NCBI RefSeq assembly: GCF_003086295.3
Contig: NC_092039.1
Span: 94,942,561-95,006,560 of the forward strand
DNA length: 64,000 bases
Origin: Arachis hypogaea
Lineage: Eukaryota > Streptophyta > Magnoliopsida > Fabales > Fabaceae
Direction: 5' to 3'
Shown: one piece after another, positions 43,166 through 52,100 of the stretch
How the letters are laid out: each line of letters starts with the position of its first letter
Position numbering within the stretch: position 1 is the stretch's first letter
Notes under the pieces: generated by a model
What the model was told of the DNA's origin: nothing
Databases searched by the model: none
Seen by the model: only the letters and a program-made list of their open reading frames with translations
Program-made: the position numbers and the translations under genes

Positions 43166-44017
43166 TGAAAATCAAATAAGATAAAAAGAAGAGAATATGC
43201 AATGAATTCCAAAAACATCTATGAAGATCAGTATTAATTAGATGAGCGGGGCTTTTAGCTTTTTGCCTCTGAATAGTTTTGGCATCTCACTCTATCCTTT
43301 GAAATTCAGAATGGTTGGCTTCTTTAGGAACTCAGAGTCCAGATAGTGTTAATGACTCTCTTAGTAAAGTATGATGATTCTTGAACATAGCTATCTATTG
43401 AGTCTTGGCTGTGGCCCAAAGCACTCTGTCTTCCAGTATTACCACCGGATACATACATGCCACAGACACATAATTGGGTGAACCTTTTCAGATTGTGACT
43501 CAGCTTTGCTAAAGTCCCCAATTAGAGGTGTCCAGGGTTCTTAAGCACACTCTTATTTGCCTTGGATCACAACTCTTATTTCTCTATAATTTGTTTCGTT
43601 TTCTTTTCTTTTCTTTTTTTTTTTAATAGCTTTTTCTTGCTTCAAGAATCATTTTAATGATTTTTCAGATCCTCAGTAACATGTCTCCTTTTTCATCATT
43701 CTTTCAAGAGCCAACATTCATGAACCACAAATTCAAGATACATATGCACTGTTTAAGCATACATTCAGAGAACAAAAATATTGCCACCACATCAAAATAA
43801 TTAACTGTTATAAAATTCAAAATTCATGCAATTCTTCCTTTTTCAATTAAGCACATTTTTATTTAAGAAAGGTGATGGATTCATAGGACATTCATAACTT
43901 TAAGGCATAGACACTAAGACACTAATGATCACAAGACACAAACATGGACAAACATAAGCATAAAATTCGAAAAACAGAAGAATAAAGAACAAGGAAATCA
44001 AAGAACGGGTCCACCTT
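43166..44017 (-). other. RT-7 3' noncoding region
   Basis: No gene. Homologous to 11199-12159 (RT-3) and 48842-49913 (RT-8), including the ACCACCGGATACA block at 43440. Confidence 0.55.
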
Positions 44018-45140
44018 AGTGATGGCGGCTCTTTCTTGCTCTTGAAGATCCTATGGAGTGCTTGAGCTCTTCAATGTCTCTTCCTTGTCTTTGTTGCTCC
44101 TCCCTCATGATTCTTTGATCTTCTCTAATCTCATGAAGGATGATGGAGTGTTCTTAATGCTCCACCCTTAGTTGTCCCATGTTGGAACTCAATTCTCCTA
44201 GGGAGGTATTTAATTGCTCCCAATAGTTTTGTGAAGGAAAGTGCATTCCTTGAGGAATCTCAGGGATCTCATGATGAGTGGGATCTCTTGTGTGCTCCAT
44301 CCTCTTCTTAGTGATGGGCTTGTCCTCCTCAATGGGGGTGTCTCCCTCTATGTCAACTCCAACTGAATAACAGAGGTGACAAATGAGATGAGGAAAGGCT
44401 AACCTTGCCAAGGTAGAAGACTTGTCCACCACCTTATAGAGTTCTTGGGCTATAACCTCATGAACCTCTATTTCTTCTCCAATCATGATGCTATGGATCA
44501 TGATAGCCCGGTCTATGGTAACTTCGGACCGGTTGCTAGTGGGAATGATTGAGCGTTGTATGAACTCTAACCATCCTCTAGCCACGGGCTTGAGGTCATG
44601 CCTTCTCAATTGAACCGGCTTTCCTCTTGAATCTTGCTTCCATTGGGCGCCCTCTTCACATATGACTGTGAGGACTTGGTCCAACCTTTGAACAAAGTTG
44701 ACCCTTCTTGTGTAAGGATGTTCATCTCCTTGCATCATAGGCAAGTTGAACGCCACCCTCACACTCTCCGGACTAAAATCCAAGTATTTCCCCCGAACCA
44801 TAGTAAGATAATTCTTTGGATTCGGGTTCACACTTTGATCATGGTTCTTGGTGATCCATGCATTTGCATAGAACTCTTGAACCATCAAGATTCCGACTTG
44901 TTGAATGGGGTTGGTAAGAACTTCCCAACCTCTTCTTCGGATCTCATGTCGGATCTCCGGATATTCACTCTTTTTGAGTGAAAAAGGGACCTCGGGGATC
45001 ACCTTCTTCAAGGCCACAACTTCATAGAAATGGTCTTGATGCACCCTTGAGATGAATCTCTCCATCTTCCATGACTCGGAGGTGGAAGCTTTTGCCTTCC
45101 CTTTCCTCTTTCTAGAGGTTTCTCCGGCCTTGGATGCCAT
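44018..45140 (-). pseudogene. RT-7 ORF2, premature stop near the C-terminus
   Basis: Minus-strand frame from 45140 (MASKAGETSRKRKGK) runs 328 residues to a TAA at 44154. It is about 80 percent like RT-8 ORF2 by eye, with the same blocks (RRGWEVLTNP, YLDFSPESVRVAF, RGWLEFIQRSIIP, IMIHSIMIGEE, PHLICHLCYS). In RT-8 the frame continues about 45 residues past this point through a Glu/Gln-rich helix to a basic RRRRH end, and similar sequence is still readable here to about 44018, so the stop is a late nonsense change. The core family domain (PF20167 by memory) is whole, so a slightly short product is possible. Confidence 0.78.
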
Positions 45141-45177
45141 AAATGGTTATGGAAAAACAAAAAGCAATGCTTTTACC

Positions 45178-45214
45178 ACACCAAACTTAAAATGTTTGCT
45201 CGTCCTCGAGCAAA
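45178..45214 (-). other. Pre-ORF2 hairpin plus AAGTTTGGTGT module of RT-7
   Basis: Minus strand TTTGCTCG-AGGA-CGAGCAAA (45214-45195), then AAGTTTGGTGT (45188-45178), 37 bases before the ORF2 start. The stem carries C-G where the LTR-side copies carry T-A. Confidence 0.75.
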
Positions 45215-45603
45215 AAAAGAAAGAAGAGAGTAGAAGAAGAAGAGATGAGGAAGAGAGAGATGGTGGTGTTTAGGTTGTGTGAAAATGAAGGGTTGAAGAA
45301 GGGTATATATAAGAGAGAGGGGGGTAATGGTTCGGCCATTATGGGTGGGTTTGGGAGGGAAAGTGGTTTGAATTTGAAGGGTGAGGTTGGTGGGGATTTA
45401 TGAAGGATGGATGTGAGTGGTGAAGAGAAAGATGGGATTTGATAGGTGAAGGGTTTTTGGGGAAGAGGTGTTGAGGTGATTGGTGAATGGGGGAAGAAGA
45501 GAGAGAGTGGTGGTGGGGTCCTGTGGGGTCCACAGATCCTGTGGTGTCAAGGAAAAGTCATCCCTGCACCAAGTGGCATCAAAATTCACATTTTGAGCCA
45601 ATT
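45215..45603 (-). other. RT-7 spacer
   Basis: G/A-rich on the plus strand (C/T-rich in the element sense), no gene. A short open frame rich in Pro, Ser and His is compositional. Confidence 0.5.
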
Positions 45604-45775
45604 CTGGCGTTAAACGCCGGGCTGGTGCCCATTCCTGGCGTTTAACGCCAGGTTCTTGCCCTTCTCTGGTGTTTAACGCCAGTCTGGTGCCCCTTTCTGG
45701 CGTTAAACGCCCAGAATGGTGCCAGACTGGGCGTTAAACGCCCAACTGCTAGGCTTACTGGCGTTTGAACGCCAG
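45604..45775 (-). repeat. 31-bp dyad array in RT-7, 6 copies
   Basis: Copies of TGGCGTTNAACGCCA or variants start near 45605, 45636, 45667, 45698, 45728 and 45759, 30-31 bp apart. Dyads are conserved better than the spacers. Confidence 0.88.
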
Positions 45776-45916
45776 CAGCATCTTCCTCCAGGGTGTGCTA
45801 TTTTTCTTCCTGTTTTTCATTCTGTTTTTGCTTTTTCAGTTAATTTTGTGACTTCTCATGATCATCAACCTACAAAAAAGATAAAATAACAAAAGAAAAT
45901 AATTAATTATAAAACA

Positions 45917-45958
45917 TTGGGTTGCCTCCCAACAAGCGCTTCTTTATTGTCACTAGCT
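45917..45958 (-). other. Conserved hairpin after the gag-protease stop of RT-7
   Basis: Minus strand AGCTAGTGACAATAAAGAAGCGCTT then TTGGG-AGGCAA-CCCAA; same block as in RT-1, 3, 4 and 8. Confidence 0.75.
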
Positions 45959-45981
45959 TGACAGATGACTCTCATGGAGCC

Positions 45982-47030
45982 TCAGAAATGCTCAGAACTG
46001 TGTTGGAACTTCCCAACACCAAACTTAGAGTTTGAATGTGGGGGTTCAACACCAAACTTAGAGTTTGGTTGTGGCCTCCCAACACCAAACTTAGAGTTTG
46101 ACTGTGGGGGCTCTGTTTGGCTATGTTTTGAGAGAAGCTCTTCATGCTTCCTCTCCATGATGACAGAGGGATATCCTTGGGCTTTAAACACCAAGGATTC
46201 TTCATTCACTTGAATGATCAACTCTCCTCTATCAACATCAATCACAGCCTTTGCTGTGGCTAGGAAGGGTCTGCCAAGGATGATGGATTCATCCATGCAC
46301 TTCCCAGTCTCTAGGACTATGAAATCAGTAGGGATGTAATGGTTTTCAACTTTAGCCAGAACATCCTCTACAAGTCCATAGGCTTGTTTTCTTGAGTTTT
46401 CTGCCATCTCTAGTGAGATTTTTGCAGCTTGCACCTCTAAGATCCCTAATTTCTCCATTACAGAGAGGGGCATGAGGTTTACACTTGACCCTAAGTCACA
46501 CAAGGCCTTCTTGAAGGTCATGGTGCCTATGGTACAAGGTACAGAAAACTTCCCAGGATCTTGCCTCTTTTGAGGTAGTTTCTGCCTAGACAAGTCATTC
46601 AGTTCTTTGGTGAGCAAAGGGGATTTATCCTCCCAAGTCTCATTTCCAAATAACTTGTCATTTAGCTTCATGATTGCTCCAAGGTATTTAGCAACTTGCT
46701 CCTCAGTGACATACTCATCCTCTTCAGAGGAAGAATACTCATCAGAGCTCATGAATGGCAGAAGTAAGTCCAATGGAATCTCTATGGTCTCAGTTTGAGC
46801 CTCAGATTCCCATGATTCCTCATTGGGGAACTCATTGGAGGCCAGTGGACGCCCAGTGAGGCCTTCCTCAGTGGCGTTTACTGCCTCTTCTCCCTCCCAA
46901 GATTCGGCCAAGTTGATGGCTTTGCACTCTCCTTTTGGATTTTCTTCTGTATTGCTTGGAAGAGTACTAGGAGGGAGCTCAGTAATTTTCTTGCTCAGCT
47001 GACCCACTTGTCCTTCCAACTTTCTAATGG
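45982..47030 (-). pseudogene. gag: RT-7 gag-protease, 3' part (cut by RT-8)
   Basis: Minus-strand continuation of the RT-7 gag-protease gene beyond the RT-8 insertion: IRKLEGQVGQLSKKI, then protease with ALCDLGSSVNLMPLS and [11 protein letters not shown], and three 11-residue repeats containing NSKFGV at the end. Open frame extending into the RT-8 LTR does not belong to the gene. RT, RNase H and integrase do not follow. Confidence 0.87.
46016..46092 (-). repeat. 33-bp coding repeat carrying AAGTTTGGTGT, RT-7
   Basis: Three copies of AAGTTTGGTGT (46016, 46049, 46082 in plus coordinates) at exactly 33-bp spacing, each read as SKFGV near the C-terminus of gag-protease. Confidence 0.85.
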
Positions 47031-47035
47031 AGGAC
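47031..47035 (-). repeat. Target site duplication of RT-8, left (AGGAC)
   Basis: AGGAC before the LTR start at 47036, repeated at 57745-57749; both lie in the RT-7 gag gene. Confidence 0.9.
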
Positions 47036-48803
47036 TGGTGGACGAAATTGTGATTCCCTTTTTTCTTGTAATTGGATTTATACTCTGAGGGCATTGTTTA
47101 TTTCCTTCACAATCTCGTTCAACTAACCAGCAAGTGTACTGGGTCGTCCAAGTAATAAACCTTACGTGAGTAAGGGTCGAATCCACAGAGATTGTTGGTA
47201 TGAAGCAAGCTATGGTCACCTTGCAAATCTCAGTTAGGCAGATTAAAATAGTTTTATGGGTTTTCGAAAATAGAAATAATGAAAGGGATAAAGATACTTA
47301 TGCAGATTCATTGGTGGGAATTTCAGATAAGTGGATGGAGATGCTGTAGAGCTCTCGGACGCCTGCTCTCCTACTCCTTCTACTCAGTCCTTCTTACTCC
47401 TTTCCATGGCAAGCTTTGTATAGGGGTTCACCATCAACTGTGGCTACTTTCATTCCTCACGGGGAAATAACCTGTGCGGCTGTCACTCGCACAGCTAACC
47501 AGTCTGGAGACATCACCCATGGCTGATGGCTACATCCCATCCTCGCAGTGAAAACTATGCTAACGCACTCTGTCACAGTACGGCTAATCACCGGTTGGTT
47601 CCCGCTCCTACTGGAATAGAATCCCTCTTTTGCGTCTGTCACTAACGCCCAGCAGGTTAAAGTTTGAAGCACGTCACGATCATTCATTACCGGAATCCTA
47701 CTCGGAACACCACAGACAAGGTTGGACTTTCCGGATTCCCAGGATCCTACTCGGAATACCACAGACAAGGTGAGACTTTCCGGACCCTCATAAATGCCGC
47801 CATCTATCTAGCTTATACCACGAAGATTCTGTTGGGGAATCTAAGAGATACGCATTCAAGCTCTGTTGCATGTAGAACGGAAGTGGTTGTCAATCACGCG
47901 CGTTCATAAGTGAGAATGAGGATGAGGGTAATTGACTCATCACATTCATCATGTTCTTGGGTACGAATGAATATCTTGGAATAAGAATAAGAGAGATTTG
48001 AATAAAAGAAGATAGAATTTCATTAATACTTGAGGTACAGCAGAGCTCCACACCCTTAATCTATGGTGTGCAGAAACTCCACCGTTGAAAATACATAAGC
48101 AAAGAGTTCAGGCATGGCCGAATGGCCAGCCCTTTCTAACGTGATCACAGGATTCAAAATACAATCCAGGATGTCTAATACAATAGATAAATGTCCTATA
48201 TATACTAGACTAGCTACTAGGGTTTACATGAGTAAGTAATTGATGCAGAAATCCACTTCCGGGGCCCACTTGGTGTATGCTTGGGCTGAGCTTGATCATT
48301 CCACGAGCTAAGGTATATCTTGGCGTTGAACTCTGAGTTATGACGTGTTTTGGTCGTTCAACTCCGGATCATGACGTTTTTCTGGCGTTTAACTCCAGAC
48401 AGCAGCGTGTACTTGGCGTTCAACGCCAAGTTACGTCGTCATTCTTCAAATAAAGTATGGACTATTATATATTGCTGGAAAGCCCTGGATGTCTACTTTC
48501 CAACGCCGTTGAGAGCGCGCCAATTGGAGTTCTGTAGCTCCAGAAAATCCATTTCGAGTGCAGGGAGGTCAGATTCCAACAGCATCAGCAGTCCTTTTGT
48601 CAGCCTTCTTCAGAGTTTAGCTCAAATCCCTCAATTTCAGTCAGAATTTACCTGAAATCACAGAAAAACACACAAACTCATAGTAAAGTCCAGAAATGTG
48701 AATTTAACATAAAAACTAATGAAAACATCCCTAAAAGTAGCTTAAACTTACTAAAAACTATATGAAAACAATGCCAAAAAGCGTATAAATTATCCGCTCA
48801 TCA
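47036..48803 (-). repeat. RT-8 3' LTR, 1768 bp
   Basis: Plus-strand ends TGGTGGACGAAATTG and CCGCTCATCA. U5 hairpin at 47160-47175, TATATATAGG box on the minus strand at 48195-48204, dyads at 48321, 48351, 48383 and 48414. Confidence 0.92.
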
Positions 48804-48841
48804 CAACACCAAACTTAAATTGTTGCTTGTCCCCAAGCAAC
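48804..48841 (-). other. Hairpin and priming region at the 3' LTR of RT-8
   Basis: Minus strand GTTGCTTG-GGGA-CAAGCAAC (48841-48822), then AAGTTTGGTGTTG (48816-48804) against the LTR. Confidence 0.75.
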
Positions 48842-49913
48842 TGAAAATAAAATAGGATAAAAAGAAGAGAATATACTATAAAGTCCAAAATATCAATGAA
48901 TATTAATTTAATTAGATGAGCGGGACTTGTAGCTTTTTGCTTCTGAACAGTTTTGGCATCTCACTTTTTCCTTTGAAGTTTAGAGTGATTGGCTTCTCTA
49001 GGAACTTAGAATTTCAGATAGTGTTATTGACTTTCCTAGTTAGGCATGTTGATTCTTGAACACAGCTACTTTATGAGTCTTGGCTGTGGCCCTAAGCACT
49101 TTGTCTTCCAGTATTACCACCGGATACACAAATGCCACAGACACATAATTGGGTGAACCTTTTCAGATTTTGACTTAGCTTTGCTAAAGTCCCCAGTTAG
49201 TGGTGTCCAGAGCTCTTAAGCACACTCTTTAGCTTTGGATCATGACTTTAACCATTCAGTCTCAAGCTTTTCACTTGGACCTTCATGACACAAGCACATG
49301 GTTAGGGACAGCTTGATTTAGCCGCTTAGGCCTGGATTTAACTTCCTTGGGCCCTCCTATCCATTGATGCTCAAAGCCTTGGATCCTTTTTACCCTTGCC
49401 TTTTGGTTTTAAGGGCTATTGGCTTTTTCTGCTTGCTTTTTCTTTTTCTTTTTATTTTTTTCGCCATTTTTTTCTTTTTTTTTTTCCAAGCTTTTGCTTT
49501 TTTCACTGCTTTTTCTTGCTTCAAGAATCAATTTCATGATTTTTTTTCAGATCATCAATAACATTTCTCTTTGTTCATCATTCTTTCAAGAACCAACAAT
49601 TTTAACACTCATAAACAACAAGATCAAAAATATGCACTGTTCATTCATTCATTCAGAAAACAAAAATTATTGCCACCACATCAATATAATTAAATTAAAT
49701 TCACTAATAATTTCGAAAATTATGTATTTCTTGTTCTTTTGAATTAAAACATTTTTCTTTTAAGAGAGGTGAAGGACTAATGGATTTTATTCATAGCTTT
49801 AAGGCATGGTTACACACTAATGATCATGAAGTAGAAACACAAAAACATAGACAAACATAATACTTAAAAACCGAAAACAGAAAGAAAATAAAGAACAAGG
49901 AATGAATCCACCT
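48842..49913 (-). other. RT-8 3' noncoding region
   Basis: No gene. Similar along its length to the same region of RT-3 and RT-7; T-rich stretch at 49430-49500. Confidence 0.55.
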
Positions 49914-51050
49914 CTAGTGGCGTCTTCTTCTTGAAGGACCAATGATGTTCTTCAACTCTTCTATGTCCCTTCCTTGCCTTTGTTGCTCCTCCCTCATAGC
50001 TTTTTGATCTTCTCTTATTTCTTGGAGGGTGAGGGCGTGTTCATGGTGTTCCACCCTTAGTTGTTCCACGTTTTGGCTCAAGTCTTCTAAGGAGGTACTG
50101 AGTTGCTCCCAATAGTTGTTGGGAGGAAAGTGCATTCCATGAGGCATTTGTTGATGAACTTCCTCATGTTCTCCTTGGGGGCCGTGAGGGACTTCCCTTG
50201 TTTGCTCCATCCTTTTCTTGGTGATGGGCTTGTCTTCTTCAATGGAGACATCTCCATCTATGATAACTCCAGCTGAGTAGCATAAATGGCATATGAGGTG
50301 GGGGAAGGCTAGCCGTGCCATGTATGAAGGCTTGTCAGCTATTTTGTAGAGTTCATTGGCTATGACTTCATGAACCTCTACTTCCTCTCCAATCATGATG
50401 CTATGAATCATGATGGCCCGATCCACAGTAACTTCAGATCGGTTGCTTGTAGGGATGATGGATCTTTGGATGAACTCCAGCCATCCTCTAGCTACAGGCT
50501 TGAGGTCCAGTCTTCTTAGTTGGACCGGTTTGCCTTTGGAGTCTACTCTCCATTGGGCGCCTTCCACACAAATGTCCATTAGGACTTGGTCCAACCTTTG
50601 ATTGAAGTTGACCCTCCTTGTGTAGGGGCGTTCATCACCTTGCATCATGGGTAGATGAAACGCCAACCTTACATTTTCCGGACTGAAATCTAAGTATTTC
50701 CCCCGAACCATTGTGAGATAGTTCTTTGGATTCGGGTTCATACTTTGATCATGGTTCCTTGTGATCCATGCATTAGCATAGAACTCTTGAACCATCAGTA
50801 ATCCGACTTGTTGCATGGGGTTGGTTATGACTTCCCACCCTCTTCTTTGGATCTCATGTCGGATTTCCGGATACTCATTCTTTTTGAGCTTGAAGGGGAC
50901 CTCAGGGATCACCCTCTTCTTTGCCACAACATCATAGAAGTGGTCTTGGTGGCTCTTGGAGATGAATCTCTCCTTTTCCCATGATTCGGAAGTGGAAGCT
51001 TTTGCCTTCCCTTTTCCTTTTCTTGAGGAAACTCCGGTCTTGGGTGCCAT
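49914..51050 (-). CDS. RT-8 ORF2: intact plant retroelement second protein, 378 aa
   Basis: Minus-strand frame from 51050, starting MAPKTGVSSRKGKGKAK with a basic N-terminus. It has the blocks RRGWEVITNP, MVRGKYLDFSP, RGWLEFIQRSIIPTSN, AIMIHSIMIGEE and PHLICHLCYSAGV, equivalent to those in RT-1, RT-4 and RT-7 ORF2 and assigned from memory to the putative plant transposon protein family (PF20167). The C-terminal 90 residues are Gln/Glu-rich, probably a coiled coil (REDQKAMREEQQRQGRDIEE), ending RRRRH. It is shorter than the 542-residue RT-4 protein because the Gln-rich part is shorter. No signal peptide or membrane segment. A hairpin-AAGTTTGGTGT module lies 38 bases upstream. Function unknown. 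Confidence 0.88.
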   Translation of the reverse strand: MAPKTGVSSRKGKGKAKASTSESWEKERFISKSHQDHFYDVVAKKRVIPEVPFKLKKNEYPEIRHEIQRRGWEVITNPMQQVGLLMVQEFYANAWITRNHDQSMNPNPKNYLTMVRGKYLDFSPENVRLAFHLPMMQGDERPYTRRVNFNQRLDQVLMDICVEGAQWRVDSKGKPVQLRRLDLKPVARGWLEFIQRSIIPTSNRSEVTVDRAIMIHSIMIGEEVEVHEVIANELYKIADKPSYMARLAFPHLICHLCYSAGVIIDGDVSIEEDKPITKKRMEQTREVPHGPQGEHEEVHQQMPHGMHFPPNNYWEQLSTSLEDLSQNVEQLRVEHHEHALTLQEIREDQKAMREEQQRQGRDIEELKNIIGPSRRRRH

Positions 51051-51088
51051 TGATGGTGAATGAAAAATAAAAAGCTAGGCTTTTTACC

Positions 51089-51123
51089 ACACCAAACTTA
51101 AAATTTGCTCGTCCTCGAGCAAA
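51089..51123 (-). other. Pre-ORF2 hairpin plus AAGTTTGGTGT module of RT-8
   Basis: Minus strand TTTGCTCG-AGGA-CGAGCAAA (51123-51104), then AAGTTTGGTGT (51099-51089). Confidence 0.75.
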
Positions 51124-51605
51124 AAGAAAAGAAGAGTAGAAGAAGAAGAAGAAGAAGAGAAAGTGGAAGAGAGGGAGAGAAGTGGGTTCGGCTATATGAG
51201 AGAAGAATGGGTAGTGTTGTGTGAAAATGAAGAAGAAAAGAGAGGTATTTATAGGGAGGGGGGAGTTTAGGTTTCGGCCATGTTGGGTGGGAAAGGGTGG
51301 GAAATTGAATTTGAATGTAATGGAGGTAGGTGGGATTTATGGGGAAAAGGGGGTTGATGTGAATGGTGCATGGGGTAATTGGGAAGAGGAATTGATGTGA
51401 TTGGTGAAGGTCTTTGGGAAGGGTGACATTGAAAATGAGATTTGGATTAGGAGAGTGTGAATAGGATTAAAAGAAAAGGTAGGTGGGGATCCTGTGGGGT
51501 CCACAGATCCTGAAGTGGGGATCCTGTGGGGTCCACAGGTCCTGAGGTGAAAAGAAATATCATTCCTTCACCCTATAGGCGTGTAAATTGCCTTCATGCA
51601 CCATT
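51124..51605 (-). other. RT-8 spacer
   Basis: Purine-rich on the plus strand, no gene. GGGGATCCTGTGGGGTCCACAG is nearly duplicated at about 51487 and 51518. Confidence 0.5.
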
Positions 51606-51885
51606 CTGGCGTTCAAACGCCCATTGGTGCATGTTCTGGGCGTTAAACGCCCATGTGATGCTTGATCTGGGCGTTAAACGCCCATGTGATGCTTGATTCT
51701 GGCGTTGAACGCCAGTTTCAAGCTTGTTTCTGGCGTTCAGCGCCAGATTGTCCTCTGCGTGCGCATCCTGGCGTTAAACGCCAGGATGTTGCTTGTTTTG
51801 GGCGTTCAGCGCCAGGAAGATGCTCTGTTCTGGCGCTGAACGCTGGCCAGATGCATCTTCTGGGCGCTGAACGCCGGCCCGTGCG
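51606..51885 (-). repeat. 31-bp dyad array in RT-8, 9 copies
   Basis: Dyads start near 51607, 51638, 51669, 51700, 51731, 51769, 51800, 51831 and 51862: spacing 31 bp except one gap of 38. Words include CTGGCGTTGAACGCCAG and TGGCGTTCAGCGCCA. Confidence 0.9.
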
Positions 51886-52022
51886 TCCTCCAGGGTGAAA
51901 ATTTTTTTTCTTCTGTTTTTGACTCTGTTTTTAATTTTCTTTTATTTTTTTCGTGACTCCTCATGATCATGTACCTAATTAAACACAAAAATAACAAAGA
52001 AACAAAATAAAATAAAATAAAA

Positions 52023-52064
52023 TTGGGTTGCCTCCCAACAAGCGCTTCTTTAATGTCAATAGCT
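52023..52064 (-). other. Conserved hairpin after the gag-protease stop of RT-8
   Basis: Minus strand AGCTATTGACATTAAAGAAGCGCTT then TTGGG-AGGCAA-CCCAA (52038-52023). Confidence 0.75.
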
Positions 52065-52100
52065 TGACAGTGGCTCTCATGGAGCCACAGAGCAATCAAG

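Noticed and set aside
45982..47094. The full open frame to 47094 as RT-7 gag-protease
   Set aside because: Its first residues are translated from the RT-8 LTR; the gene's own sequence ends at the target duplication (47031-47035).
51606..51885. Regular 31-bp arrays of repeated palindromes as a CRISPR array
   Set aside because: Plant retrotransposon context, spacers are related to each other, no cas genes, and the same word recurs in LTRs and coding sequence.
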